A stretch of 64,000 bases of DNA from Pseudomonas nicosulfuronedens (GCF_005877905.1 NZ_SWDV01000019.1:1-64000); one strand, 5' to 3'. Positions 54,580 to 63,265 are shown, numbered from the stretch's first letter. Numbers and translations are program-made. The notes: generated by a model not told the origin, from the sequence alone.

Positions 54580-54912
54580 TCAGTGACCAGCGTTACCGGA
54601 GAACAGCTGGATCACCACGACCCCGCTGACGATCAGGCCCATGCCCAGCAGAGCGGCGGAGTCGAGCTTCTGTTGGTAGAGCACCATGGCCGCAATGCTG
54701 ACCAGCACGATACCCAGACCGGCCCAGATGGCGTAGGCGATGCCCACGGGAATGCTGCGCACCACCAGGGTGAGCATCCAGAAAGAGATGGCGTAGCCGA
54801 CGATCACCAGTACCAGCGGCAGAGGCGTGGACAGGCCCTTCACTGACTTGAGCGAGGCGGTGGCGATGACTTCGGCGACGATGGCAATGGCGAGATAGAG
54901 ATAGCCGGGCAT
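54580..54912 (-). CDS. emrE: Small multidrug resistance exporter, EmrE type
   Basis: A 110-aa proton-coupled exporter of quaternary cations, four transmembrane helices. The essential membrane-embedded Glu is at position 14 (LAIAIVAEVIATASLK), with SIPVGIAYAIWAGLGIV and a C-terminal NAGH as in P. aeruginosa EmrE (PA4990). The ATG at 54912 gives the family length; an ATG 15 codons upstream does not. It is divergent from a LysR regulator gene 130 bp away, which may control it. Confidence 0.92.
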   Translation of the reverse strand: MPGYLYLAIAIVAEVIATASLKSVKGLSTPLPLVLVIVGYAISFWMLTLVVRSIPVGIAYAIWAGLGIVLVSIAAMVLYQQKLDSAALLGMGLIVSGVVVIQLFSGNAGH

Positions 54913-55041
54913 GGTGGGTGCTCCCCGGAACGACACGCCGCTCGGTATGAGCGACACGCAGCTGACGTTCGATTCTGGTCGCCATTCTAGTCCCGTGGAT
55001 GATGGGATAAAGTCATTACCTATCTGCTATGGAGATGGGTT

Positions 55042-55926
55042 ATGCAATGGAACCTGGACCAGTTGCGCCTGTTCGTCAGCGTCGCCGATCAGTCGTCTTT
55101 CTCCGCTGCTGCGCGGCAGCTCAAGCGCGTGCAGTCTGCGGTGAGTTCGTCCATCGCGCTGCTGGAGAGCGACCTGGGCGTGACCCTGTTCGAGCGCAGT
55201 AGCGGCCGCCAGCCGGTGCTGACCGTCGAGGGGCGTGCGCTGCTGGACGAGGCGCGCGAAGTGCTGCGCCAGTGCGAACGGCTGGAGAGCCGCGCACTGT
55301 CGCTGGTGCGCGGCACCGAGCCTTTGTTGCGACTGGCACAGGACGAGGCGATGCCTTACCAGCCGGTGCTTTCCGGCCTGCAGGCGCTGGCGCAGGAGTT
55401 CCCCACGGTGGAGGTGCAGCTTTCCAGCAGCGCCCAGGGCGACGTGGCGCGCAAGCTGCTGGAGCGCCGCGCGGACCTTGGCCTGCTGTTCCATCACGAG
55501 GGGATGCCGCAGGAGCTTGAACGGCAGCGCCTGGGAACTATCGAGATGGTCACCGTGTGCGGCGCCGGCCATGAGCTGGCCAGGCTGGATTACGCGGACC
55601 GCCGAGAGCTGGCCAGACACCGTCAGTTGCTGATGGCGCCGCAGGACAGCCACTACCCAGGCGGCGAGCAGATCAGCCCGCTGGTGTGGCGCGCCGACAG
55701 CTTCTACGCCATGGCCGAACTGCTGATGCGCGACCTCGGCTGGGCCTGGCTGCCGACCCACGTGGCGCAGTACCCGGCGTACCAGCCGCTGCTGGTGGAA
55801 CTGGCCAGCGACTGGACACCGCCGCCGTTGGTGGTGGAGCTGGTCTGGCGCCGTGATGAGCCCCTGGGGCCAGCGGCCAACTGGTTGGGCGAGTGCTTTG
55901 CCGAGCATCTCGCCGCTCCCGTTTGA
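55042..55926 (+). CDS. LysR-family transcriptional regulator
   Basis: A 294-aa LTTR: an N-terminal winged helix-turn-helix (residues 1-60, WNLDQLRLFVSVADQSSFSAAARQL) and a periplasmic-binding-protein-like effector domain (about 90-294). GGAG lies 7 nt before the ATG. It is transcribed away from the emrE gene, and the 129-bp gap is the natural place for its binding site. It corresponds to PA4989. The effector is unknown. Confidence 0.9.
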   Translation: MQWNLDQLRLFVSVADQSSFSAAARQLKRVQSAVSSSIALLESDLGVTLFERSSGRQPVLTVEGRALLDEAREVLRQCERLESRALSLVRGTEPLLRLAQDEAMPYQPVLSGLQALAQEFPTVEVQLSSSAQGDVARKLLERRADLGLLFHHEGMPQELERQRLGTIEMVTVCGAGHELARLDYADRRELARHRQLLMAPQDSHYPGGEQISPLVWRADSFYAMAELLMRDLGWAWLPTHVAQYPAYQPLLVELASDWTPPPLVVELVWRRDEPLGPAANWLGECFAEHLAAPV

Positions 55927-55936
55927 CCTGCTCTTC

Positions 55937-56014
55937 GCAGGAGCGAGCTCGCTCGCGAACAGGACTTTCCGGCCGCTCCAACGTCAAGCGGTTCGCGAGC
56001 AAGCTCGCTCCTAC
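55937..56014. repeat. Paired REP element, copy 6
   Basis: Arms at 55937-55959 and 55992-56014, the left one starting GCAGGAGC and with one further difference. It lies between the LysR gene and waaA. Confidence 0.92.
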
Positions 56015-56080
56015 CAAGAACGGTGCACCCTGCAGGATTGTGCGGTCGCCAAGCCCGCTAATTTGCTACTCTCCGCCGCC

Positions 56081-57352
56081 ATGAACCGGACCCTCTATAC
56101 CCTGCTGTTCCACCTGGGCCTGCCGCTGGTCGCGCTGCGCCTGTTCCTGCGCTCGCGCAAGGCCCCTGCCTATGCCCAGCGCGTCGGCGAGCGCTTCGCC
56201 CTTGGCCTGCCGGCGCTCAAGCCCGGCGGCATCTGGGTGCACGCGGTGTCGGTGGGAGAGAGCATCGCCGCCGCGCCGATGATCCGCGCGCTGATGCAGC
56301 GCCATCCCGGCCTGCCGATCACTGTCACCTGCATGACGCCCACAGGTTCCGAGCGTATCCGCGCGATGTTCGGCGACCAGGTGCAGCACTGTTACCTGCC
56401 CTACGACCTGCCCTGGGCGGCGGCGCGCTTCCTCGACCGTGCACGGCCGGTACTGGGCGTGATCATGGAAACCGAGCTGTGGCCCAACCATATCCATCAG
56501 TGCGCCAAGCGCGGCATCCCGGTGGCGCTGGCCAATGCGCGGCTGTCCGAGCGCTCGGCGCGCGGCTATGCGCGCTTCGCCGGACTGACCCGGCCGATGC
56601 TGGAAGAGATGAGCTGGATCGCCGTGCAGACCGAGGCCGAGGCCGAGCGCTTCCGCCAGCTCGGTGCGCGCCCGGACTGCGTGAGCGTCACTGGCTCGAT
56701 CAAGTTCGACCTGACTATCGATCCCGCATTGCTGGCCCGCGCCGATGACCTGCGCGCCCAGTGGCAGGCGCAGCAGCGGCCGGTGTGGATCGCCGCCAGC
56801 ACCCATGCCGGGGAAGACGAGATCATCCTCGCTGCCCACCGCCATTTGCTGGAGAAGCACCCGGAGGCGCTGCTGATCCTGGTGCCGCGCCACCCGGAGC
56901 GCTTCAGCCCGATGTTCGAACTGTGCACGCGCGAAGGATTCCGCACCCAGCGCCGTTCCACCGGTGAACGGGTCATGGCGGAAACCCAGGTGCTGCTGGG
57001 CGACACCATGGGCGAACTGCTGTTCCTCTATGCGCTGGCCGATGTCGCCTTTGTCGGCGGCAGCCTGGTGCCCAATGGCGGGCACAATCTGCTGGAGCCG
57101 GCGGCACTGGGCAAGCCGGTACTGTCCGGCCCGCACCTGTTCAACTTCCTGGAAATCGCCGCGCAACTGCGCGAGGTTGGCGCGCTGCGCGAAGTAGCTG
57201 ATGCGCCTTCGCTGGCGGTGGCCGTGGCCGCGCTGTGGGACGAGCCGGCTGTTGCCGAGCGTATGGCCGACGCCGGGCTGGACGTGATGAAGGCCAACCA
57301 GGGTGCGCTGGAAAGGCTGCTCAATGGGCTGGGACGGTTGATCGAGGGTTGA
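56081..57352 (+). CDS. waaA: Kdo transferase (3-deoxy-D-manno-octulosonic acid transferase)
   Basis: Adds Kdo to lipid IVA at the inner membrane, the step before WaaC. The 423-aa GT30 enzyme has an N-terminal membrane helix, IWVHAVSVGESIAAAPMIRAL with the catalytic Glu, VIMETELWPN, and FVGGSLVPNGGHNLLEPAALGKPVL at the CMP-Kdo site. The ATG at 56081 gives the family N-terminus; the open frame upstream runs through a REP element. It lies 24 kb from the rest of the early core genes, as in PAO1 (PA4988). Confidence 0.95.
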   Translation: MNRTLYTLLFHLGLPLVALRLFLRSRKAPAYAQRVGERFALGLPALKPGGIWVHAVSVGESIAAAPMIRALMQRHPGLPITVTCMTPTGSERIRAMFGDQVQHCYLPYDLPWAAARFLDRARPVLGVIMETELWPNHIHQCAKRGIPVALANARLSERSARGYARFAGLTRPMLEEMSWIAVQTEAEAERFRQLGARPDCVSVTGSIKFDLTIDPALLARADDLRAQWQAQQRPVWIAASTHAGEDEIILAAHRHLLEKHPEALLILVPRHPERFSPMFELCTREGFRTQRRSTGERVMAETQVLLGDTMGELLFLYALADVAFVGGSLVPNGGHNLLEPAALGKPVLSGPHLFNFLEIAAQLREVGALREVADAPSLAVAVAALWDEPAVAERMADAGLDVMKANQGALERLLNGLGRLIEG

Positions 57353-57374
57353 TTGGGGAGCGGCGTGACGGTTT

Positions 57375-57497
57375 GGCCTCTCCCTAACCCTCTCCCTGAA
57401 AGGAGAGGGGACCGTTTGGTATCAGGCGGAGCGCTGAGTCAGCCGATTGCTCCGGTTTGCTCCCTCTCCCTTCAGGGGGAGGGCCGGGGAGAGAGAG
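57375..57497. repeat. Inverted pair of CCCTCTCC-type repeats
   Basis: Two inverted copies (about 57375-57409 and 57461-57497), each itself a hairpin (CCCTCTCC, short loop, GGAGAGGG and CCCTCTCCC... GGGGGAGGG). It resembles a widespread gammaproteobacterial intergenic repeat rather than the GTAGGAGC REP family. Confidence 0.8.
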
Positions 57498-57526
57498 CTC
57501 CCCCAGAGCTTCCCGGTGCCCTGGCT

Positions 57527-57603
57527 GCAGGAGCGAGCTGGCTCGCGAACCTGCTTGGCACCCGAGCCGCCGGGAGAGCGTTCGCGAGCAAGCTCGCTCC
57601 TAC
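57527..57603. repeat. Paired REP element, copy 7
   Basis: Arms at 57527-57549 (starting GCAGGAGC, with a C/G change inside) and 57581-57603. It lies just beyond the stop of the XRE-cupin gene. Confidence 0.92.
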
Positions 57604-57620
57604 AAAAAGCCGGTAGCACC

Positions 57621-58214
57621 TCAGAAAGTCGGCGGTGTAATCACCCAGAGCACCACGGCATCCACCTCTCCGGGGTTGCCGTAGCGGTGCGGCTCCTGGC
57701 TGGAGTAGCTGAAGCTGTCGCCTTCATTGAGCAGGAAATAGCGCTCGCCCACCCAGAGCTCGAAAGTGCCGCTGAGCAGGTAGCCGGCTTCCTCGCCCTC
57801 GTGGCTGTAACTCTGCTGGCTGTAGGTGCCGGGCGGGAACTTCGAATGAAGGATTTCCAGCTGGCGGCTGGGCTGCGGGCTGAGCAGTTCGTCGACGATG
57901 CCGTCTTCATAATGCACGCTGGTACGGGCGTTGCGCCGCACCACGTAGCCGGCGTCCGCCGGGTCGACCTGCACTTCGCTGGCGAAGAACCACTGGATGG
58001 TCACGCCCAGGCTGCGGGCGATGTTGAACAGCGCCGGGATCGACGGGTAGGCCAGGTTGCGTTCCAGCTGGCTGATGTAGCCCGCGGTCAGCCCACTCTG
58101 CTCGGCCAGCTCCGCCAGGGTCATGCCGCGCCGCTTGCGCAGGCCGCGGATGCGGGTGCCGAGGAACTGCGCTTCGGCGTTGGCGGGTGCTTCCTGCGGG
58201 GCTTTGCGGCTCAT
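57621..58214 (-). CDS. XRE-family regulator with C-terminal cupin domain
   Basis: A 197-aa transcription factor. A helix-turn-helix of the XRE type occupies about residues 17-75 (GTRIRGLRKRRGMTLAELAEQSGLTAGYISQLERN) and a cupin about 115-190 (EEAGYLLSGTFELWVGERYFLLNEGDSFSYSSQEPHRY), the PuuR/SutR-like architecture that often senses polyamines or related amines. The ATG at 58214 is used; two further ATGs upstream have no better ribosome binding sites. It is next to the Fe-S flavoenzyme, its probable target. It corresponds to PA4987. Confidence 0.86.
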   Translation of the reverse strand: MSRKAPQEAPANAEAQFLGTRIRGLRKRRGMTLAELAEQSGLTAGYISQLERNLAYPSIPALFNIARSLGVTIQWFFASEVQVDPADAGYVVRRNARTSVHYEDGIVDELLSPQPSRQLEILHSKFPPGTYSQQSYSHEGEEAGYLLSGTFELWVGERYFLLNEGDSFSYSSQEPHRYGNPGEVDAVVLWVITPPTF

Positions 58215-58309
58215 GCGAAGGGGGTCCTGGCGAGTGGCGTCGTGGGGCATTCTAAACAATGCGCCGGGGCTGTGGGTCTGCCGCCGTGCCATTTGACGCC
58301 GAGGCTGAT

Positions 58310-58359
58310 CTGTAGGAGCGGGCCATGCCCGCGATCGCGCGCATGGCGTGCTCCTACAG
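58310..58359. repeat. 50-bp imperfect palindrome, REP-like
   Basis: Begins CTGTAGGAGC and ends GCTCCTACAG, with GCCATGC / GCATGGC and a central CGCGATCGCG. It is related to the GTAGGAGC family but is a single closed palindrome. Confidence 0.85.
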
Positions 58360-58361
58360 TC

Positions 58362-58442
58362 GTAGGATGGGTGGAGCGAAGCGATACCCATGCTGCCGCT
58401 GCCTGGGCTTGATGGGTATCGCTGCGCTCCACGCCATCCTAC
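58362..58442. repeat. Inverted repeat with GTAGGATGGGTGGAGCG arms
   Basis: Left arm from 58362 (GTAGGATGGGTGGAGCGAAG...) and right arm ending at 58442 (...GCTCCACGCCATCCTAC), separated by about 20 bp, with a few mismatches. Together with the preceding palindrome it fills most of the 284-bp gap between the regulator and the flavoenzyme. Confidence 0.85.
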
Positions 58443-58498
58443 TCATGCGCAAGCCGGACCATTCGGAGCTGCTTCATTCAAAAGTGGCTTTCCGTGCC

Positions 58499-60448
58499 TC
58501 AGATCGCCCAACCCGCCTTGAGCCCCTCGTAGATCGCTTCCTCCGCCGTGCGCGGCGCCAGGCAGTCGCCGATGCGGCGGACCTCGGCGAGGTCGGCGAT
58601 CTCGTCGGCCAGCTCGTCCACGGGTTGGTGGCCCTGGCAGAGCACCAGGGTGTCGATGTTTTCCACCAGCATCGGCTCGCCGCTGGCGGTGTGTTGCAGG
58701 TAGACGGTGCTGTCATCGACGCCGTACAGGCGGGCGTAGGGGGTAATGGTGATGCCCAGGCGGTGCAGCTCGCCGGCCAGATGGTCGCGCACATAGAGCG
58801 GCAGGCTCTCGCCGGCGTGGGTGCCGTTCACCGCCAGGTGCACCTGGTGGCCGTCGCGCACCAGGCGCTCGGCGATGCCGGGAGCGATCCAGTCGGCGCG
58901 CCAGTCGGTGACCAGCACCGAGCGGCCGAGCTGCACTTCGCCACGCAGTACTTGCCAGGCGTCCACCACCTGCAGCTCACCGGCCTCCTCGTAGGGCGGA
59001 CGGTAGGGCTTGGCGCCGGTGGCGACGATCACCACGTCGGGGCGCTCGGCTTCCACCAGTGCGCGGTCGACGCGAGTGTTGCGGCGCACTTCGACGCCGG
59101 CCAGCTGCATCTCGCGCTGCAGGTTGGTGGAGGCGCCACCGAACTCCGCGCGGCGCGGCAACAACTGGGCAAGGTTGACCTGGCCGCCGAGCTGGCCGCT
59201 GGCCTCGCAGAGGGTCACGTCATGGCCACGCTGGGCCGCGACGGCGGCGGCCTTCATGCCTGCCGGCCCGCCACCGACCACCAGCACGCGCTTGCGCTGG
59301 GTGGCCATCTGGCGGTCGGCGTAGATCAGTTCGCGGCCGGTTTCCGGATGCTGGATGCAGGAAATCGGGTAGCCGCGGTGGAAGTGGCCGATGCACGCCT
59401 GGTTGCAGGCGATGCAGGCGCGCACGTCCTCGACGTGGCCGCTTTCGGTCTTGCTCGGCATCTGCGGGTCGCAGATCAGCGCGCGGGTCATGCCGCAGAC
59501 ATCGGCCTGGCCACGGGCGACGATCAGCTCGGCTTCCTGCGGCTGGTTGATGCGTCCGGTGACGAACAGCGGGATCTCCAGGTTGCGCTTGAAGGTGCCG
59601 GCTTCATTGGCCAGGTAGGCCGCTTCGATGGCCATCGGCGGGACGATGTGGATGGCGCCGCCCAGCGATGCCGAGGTGCCGGCGACGATGTGCACGTAGT
59701 CCAGCTGGTTCTGCAGGGACTTCACCGCCTGCAGCGACTCGTCCTCGGTGAGGCCTTCCGGGTCGCGCTCGTCGGCGGAAATGCGCAGGCCGACGATGAA
59801 GTCTTCGTCGGTGGCGGCGCGCACGGCGGCGATCACTTCGCGGGTGAAGCGCAGGCGGGCGTCGAGGTCGCCGTTGTAGCCGTCGCTACGGCGGTTCACC
59901 CGTGGATTGAGGAACTGTGCCGGCAGGTAGCCGTGGCTGGCGACCACTTCAACGCCGTCGATGCCGGCGGCGTGCAGGCGGCGCGCGGCGGCGGCGTAGC
60001 CCTGGATGATCTCGTCGATCATCGCCTGGCTCAGTTCACGCGGCATCACCCGGAAGCGTTCGTTGGGCGAGGCGGAAGGAGCATAGGCCACGGCCAGCAG
60101 GCCGTCACTGGACTCCATGATCTCGCGGCCGGGGTGAAACACCTGGGACAGCACCACGGTCCCCTCGGCGTGGCACGCCTCGGCGATGCGCCGGTAGCCG
60201 GGGATGCACTCGTCATCGGTGGCCATCAGCACGTGGGAGGTATAACGGGCGCTGTCGTGCACACCGGCGACCTGCAGCACGATCAGGCCGACGCCGCCCT
60301 TGGCGCGGGCGGTGTGGTAGGCCACCAACTGGTCGTTGACCAGGTTGTCGGTGGGCATCGAGGTGTCGTGCCCGGTGGACATGATGCGGTTCTTCAGCGC
60401 CTTGCCGCGAATGCGCAGCGGGCTGAACAGGTGGGGAAACTGGCTCAT
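58499..60448 (-). CDS. NADH:flavin oxidoreductase with Fe-S cluster (2,4-dienoyl-CoA reductase / demethylase family)
   Basis: A 649-aa enzyme with an FMN TIM barrel (residues 1-340; FSPLRIRGKALKNRIMSTGHDT, SHGYLPAQFLNPRVNRRSDGYNGDL), a 4Fe-4S cysteine cluster near 344-363 (CIACNQACIG...ISCIQHP) and a C-terminal FAD/NAD(P) domain (RVLVVGGGPAGMKAA). Relatives include FadH and the demethylases of N-methylated amino acids such as DgcA. Position beside a PuuR-like regulator and a polyamine-type binding protein points to an amine substrate, but this is inference. GGAG lies 7 nt before the ATG. It corresponds to PA4986. Confidence 0.87.
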   Translation of the reverse strand: MSQFPHLFSPLRIRGKALKNRIMSTGHDTSMPTDNLVNDQLVAYHTARAKGGVGLIVLQVAGVHDSARYTSHVLMATDDECIPGYRRIAEACHAEGTVVLSQVFHPGREIMESSDGLLAVAYAPSASPNERFRVMPRELSQAMIDEIIQGYAAAARRLHAAGIDGVEVVASHGYLPAQFLNPRVNRRSDGYNGDLDARLRFTREVIAAVRAATDEDFIVGLRISADERDPEGLTEDESLQAVKSLQNQLDYVHIVAGTSASLGGAIHIVPPMAIEAAYLANEAGTFKRNLEIPLFVTGRINQPQEAELIVARGQADVCGMTRALICDPQMPSKTESGHVEDVRACIACNQACIGHFHRGYPISCIQHPETGRELIYADRQMATQRKRVLVVGGGPAGMKAAAVAAQRGHDVTLCEASGQLGGQVNLAQLLPRRAEFGGASTNLQREMQLAGVEVRRNTRVDRALVEAERPDVVIVATGAKPYRPPYEEAGELQVVDAWQVLRGEVQLGRSVLVTDWRADWIAPGIAERLVRDGHQVHLAVNGTHAGESLPLYVRDHLAGELHRLGITITPYARLYGVDDSTVYLQHTASGEPMLVENIDTLVLCQGHQPVDELADEIADLAEVRRIGDCLAPRTAEEAIYEGLKAGWAI

Positions 60449-60523
60449 CGGGCAACTCCGGATTCTTGTTGTGGTGCAGCGGGTGGTGCGGCGCCGGCCG
60501 CTTCGGGCGGCCGGGGTGCGGAC

Positions 60524-60874
60524 TCAGGCGTTGCGCGCCTGCCAGTCCACCGGGTAGAGGGCGTAGAACACGCAGGCTTTCTCACCCTCGTAGGCCAGCG
60601 GCGTGCGTTCGGGGACCCAGATCACGTCGCCCGGCTTGGCGTCGATCACCTGGTCGGCCAGGCGCAGGCGGAAGTTTCCTTCGAGTACCACGATCAGTTC
60701 GTCGTAGAGCACGGTCCACTCGATGGAGACCCCGTCGAAGCGGGCGAGGCCCGCCCCCATGGTCTCGCTGTCCGCCGGGCCTATCAGCCGGCAGATGGCG
60801 GCGCTTTCGATGTCCTGCCCACCGTAGGGCTGGAACTGCAGGGCAGATTGCTGGAAATGGCGGACCTGGGACAC
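60524..60874 (-). CDS. Small cupin protein, EutQ-like
   Basis: A 116-aa single-domain cupin (IEWTVLYDELIVVLEGNFRLRLADQVIDAKPGDVIWVPERTPLAYEG), close in pattern to the cupin part of EutQ. The start is a GTG with AGGAG 8 nt upstream. It precedes the flavoenzyme gene by 75 bp on the same strand and faces away from the binding-protein gene. The metal ligands are only partly conserved (the first His is replaced by Tyr/Asp), so binding or regulation rather than oxygenation is likely. Confidence 0.78.
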   Translation of the reverse strand: MSQVRHFQQSALQFQPYGGQDIESAAICRLIGPADSETMGAGLARFDGVSIEWTVLYDELIVVLEGNFRLRLADQVIDAKPGDVIWVPERTPLAYEGEKACVFYALYPVDWQARNA

Positions 60875-60889
60875 GGCGGCTTCTCCTGA

Positions 60890-61059
60890 AACGGGCGATG
60901 TTGCCTAAGCAATTGTTGTTTAAGTTCTTCCTATGGAAATTTACCGGCAGTAAAAAATCAACTTGTTTTTTTAAAAGTGACTGGGTAGTTTCAATCCCGC
61001 TCCGGATGATTCCGGGGCCACCGCGACGTGCTCCACAACAACTACAAGAGGAGAGGCGC
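60890..61059. promoter_or_regulatory. AT-rich divergent promoter region
   Basis: The 185 bp between the cupin gene and the plus-strand unit contain a strikingly AT-rich core (60908-60995) in an otherwise GC-rich region, with several TTGTT and A-tract segments. Both divergent promoters and a regulator site are expected here. I could not identify a clear -35/-10 pair. Confidence 0.45.
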
Positions 61060-61227
61060 ATGAACCGTCCCGTACGGTCCCCCCTCGCATGGCGGGCCTA
61101 CCCGCTGGCAATCGATATCCCTTTGCCCTGCCTTTCTTGCAACGTTGTTTCGGCGCGCCCGTCCAGCGTGTGCGCGGCCATCCCGGCTGCGCCCATTGCC
61201 ACCTACGACTGGGGGTATGCTCGATGA
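61060..61227 (+). CDS. Small open frame coupled to the binding-protein gene
   Basis: A 55-codon frame starting at an ATG with GGAGAG 4-5 nt upstream. Its stop codon overlaps the start of the next gene as ATGA. The product (begins MNRPVRSPLAWRAYPL, ends TYDWGYAR) is not like a known protein and has three cysteines. The strong ribosome binding site and the overlap suggest real translation, either as a leader that couples expression or as a small protein. Confidence 0.5.
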   Translation: MNRPVRSPLAWRAYPLAIDIPLPCLSCNVVSARPSSVCAAIPAAPIATYDWGYAR

Positions 61228-62297
61228 CTCTTCACCGCAACACCTGCCACAAACGCTCCTTCTTCAAGATCGCCGTCTCGCCGCTGCTGCTCGCCCTCGG
61301 GCTGAGCTGCGGCGCCGCCCAGGCCGCCGAGAACATGGTGGTGGTCGGCTACGGCGGCGCCGGCCAGAAGGCCCAGGACGCGGCCTTCTTCCAGCCCTTC
61401 AGCAAGCAGTCCGGGGTTGGTGTGACCCAGAGCGAGTACAACGGCGAGATGGCGCGCATCAAGGTGATGGCTGACACCGGCCACGCCGACTGGGACGTGG
61501 TACAGATCGAGGGTCCGGACCTGGCCCGCGGCTGCGACGAAGGCCTGTTCGTGCCACTGGACTGGCAGCAGATCGGCGGCAAGGAGCAGCTTATCCCCAA
61601 TGCGGCCAAGGACTGCGGCTCGGCTGCCCTGGTGTGGGGCGTGGCCATCGCCTATGACGCCGACAAGCTCAAGCCGGCACCGCAATCCTGGGCGGATTTC
61701 TGGGACGTGCAGAAATTCCCCGGCAAGCGGGGCATGCGCAAGCGCGCGATCTACAACCTGGAGTTCGCCCTGATGGCCGACGGCGTGAAGCCCGCCGACG
61801 TCTACAAGGAGCTGGGCACCAAGGCCGGCGTCGATCGCGCCTTCGCCAAGCTCAACCAGATCAAGCCCTACGTGCAGTGGTGGGAAGCCGGCGCGCAACC
61901 GGCGCAGTGGCTGGCCGCCGGTGACGTGGTGATGACCACCACCTACACCGGGCGCATCGCCGATGCCTACAAGGGCGGGCGCAACCTGCAACTGGTCTGG
62001 CCGGGCAGCCTGTATGGCATGGACTACTGGGCAATCATCAAGGGTTCGCAGCACGTCGACTCGGCAAAGCGCTTCATCGCCTTCGCCAACCAGCCCGATG
62101 CCCAGGTCGACTACGTGAAGCACATTGCGTATGGTCCGACCAACAAGCAGGCCGCCGAGCGCCTGCCGTCCGACCTGGCCGGCTGGGTGCCGACCTCCAC
62201 GCAGAACCTGCCCCAGGGCCTGGCGATGGACGATGAGTTCTGGGTCGACCACGGCGAAGAGCTGGAAGAGCGCTTCAACGCCTGGGCCGCGCAATAA
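61224..62297 (+). CDS. Periplasmic substrate-binding protein, spermidine/putrescine type
   Basis: A 357-aa PotD/PotF-type ABC binding protein. A signal peptide covers residues 1-34 (FFKIAVSPLLLALGLSCGAAQA). The mature part has NMVVVGYGGAGQKAQDAAFFQPFSKQSGV, then WDVVQIEGPDLARGCDEG and GDVVMTTTYTGRIADA, the bilobal family-1 pattern seen for polyamines and other amines. No permease or ATPase gene is next to it. The gene overlaps the 55-codon frame upstream. Ligand is not known. Confidence 0.88.
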   Translation: MTLHRNTCHKRSFFKIAVSPLLLALGLSCGAAQAAENMVVVGYGGAGQKAQDAAFFQPFSKQSGVGVTQSEYNGEMARIKVMADTGHADWDVVQIEGPDLARGCDEGLFVPLDWQQIGGKEQLIPNAAKDCGSAALVWGVAIAYDADKLKPAPQSWADFWDVQKFPGKRGMRKRAIYNLEFALMADGVKPADVYKELGTKAGVDRAFAKLNQIKPYVQWWEAGAQPAQWLAAGDVVMTTTYTGRIADAYKGGRNLQLVWPGSLYGMDYWAIIKGSQHVDSAKRFIAFANQPDAQVDYVKHIAYGPTNKQAAERLPSDLAGWVPTSTQNLPQGLAMDDEFWVDHGEELEERFNAWAAQ

Positions 62298-62378
62298 CCA
62301 GAATGTGACCGTGACGCCGGGGCCTTTGCTGGCCCCGGCGTTTCTCCAGACAAGAAAAGCCATGAGGAGAAGTGCACC

Positions 62379-63167
62379 ATGACGTCGCTGCAGGCGCCCA
62401 GTCGCGCCACCTGTTCGCCCGAGGAATGGAAGCTGCGCGAGGAGCTGGCGGCCTGCTACCGTCTGATCGCGCACTACCGCATGACCGACCTGATCTTCAC
62501 CCACATCTCGGTGCGCATCCCCGGTCCCGAGCACCATTTCCTGATCAATCCCTATGGCCTGATGTTCGACGAGATCACCGCATCCAGCCTGGTGAAGATC
62601 GACCTCAGCGGCCATGCGGTGGAGCCATCGCCGTACAAGGTCAACCCGGCCGGCTTCGTGATCCACAGCGCCATCCACGGCGCTCGCGAGGACGCGCAGT
62701 GTGTCCTGCACACCCATACCCGCGCCGGTTGCGCGGTGGCCGCCCAGGCCTGCGGGCTGCTGCCGCTGAACCAGATCTCCCTGGAGTTCTACGGGCGCCT
62801 GGGCTACCACGACTACGAGGGCATTGCCCTGTCGATGGACGAGCAGGAGCGCCTGGTGCGCGACCTGGGCGACCACTACGGCCTGATGCTGCGCAACCAC
62901 GGCCTGCTGACCGTGGGGCAGACGGTGCAGCAGGCGTTCCTGCGCATGTACTACCTGGAGAAGGCCTGTGACATCCAACTGGCGGCCCAGGCGGGCGGTG
63001 AGCTGGTGACCCCGCCGGAGGAGGTGTGCCGTCACACCGAGCAACAATTCAACGCCCCGGCGCGGCCGCTGGCGGAAGGGGAGTTGAGCGACCCGGATGG
63101 CTACGACCTGGCGTGGAGTGCGCTGCTGCGCATGCTGGATCGGGTATCGCCGGGGTATCGGGACTGA
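62379..63167 (+). CDS. Class II aldolase/adducin family protein
   Basis: A 262-aa metal-dependent aldolase or decarboxylase-like enzyme. Zn ligands are in VLHTHTRAGCAVA (HTH) and the later LRNHGLLTVGQTVQQAFLRMYYLEKAC (His), with NPYGLMFDEITASSLVKID at the phosphate/substrate side. The FTHISVR stretch is typical. It lies 81 bp after the binding-protein gene and is probably cotranscribed with it. Substrate not known. Confidence 0.87.
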   Translation: MTSLQAPSRATCSPEEWKLREELAACYRLIAHYRMTDLIFTHISVRIPGPEHHFLINPYGLMFDEITASSLVKIDLSGHAVEPSPYKVNPAGFVIHSAIHGAREDAQCVLHTHTRAGCAVAAQACGLLPLNQISLEFYGRLGYHDYEGIALSMDEQERLVRDLGDHYGLMLRNHGLLTVGQTVQQAFLRMYYLEKACDIQLAAQAGGELVTPPEEVCRHTEQQFNAPARPLAEGELSDPDGYDLAWSALLRMLDRVSPGYRD

Positions 63168-63225
63168 TCGTCGCATTCGGCCCGCGTTGCGGCGTCTCCC
63201 GGTAGGAGCGCGTGACGACACAAAG

Positions 63226-63252
63226 AAAAAGCCCCGCATCGCGGGGCTTTTT
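63226..63252. terminator. Bidirectional intrinsic terminator
   Basis: AAAAAGCCCCGC, ATC loop, GCGGGGCTTTTT. It serves the aldolase gene on the plus strand and the TolC-like gene on the minus strand. Confidence 0.93.
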
Positions 63253-63265
63253 GCATGGGACTGGC

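Noticed and set aside
63202-63222. GTAGGAGCGCGTGACGAC as another REP copy
   Set aside because: Only the first nine bases match and no hairpin or inverted partner is present; at most a decayed fragment.
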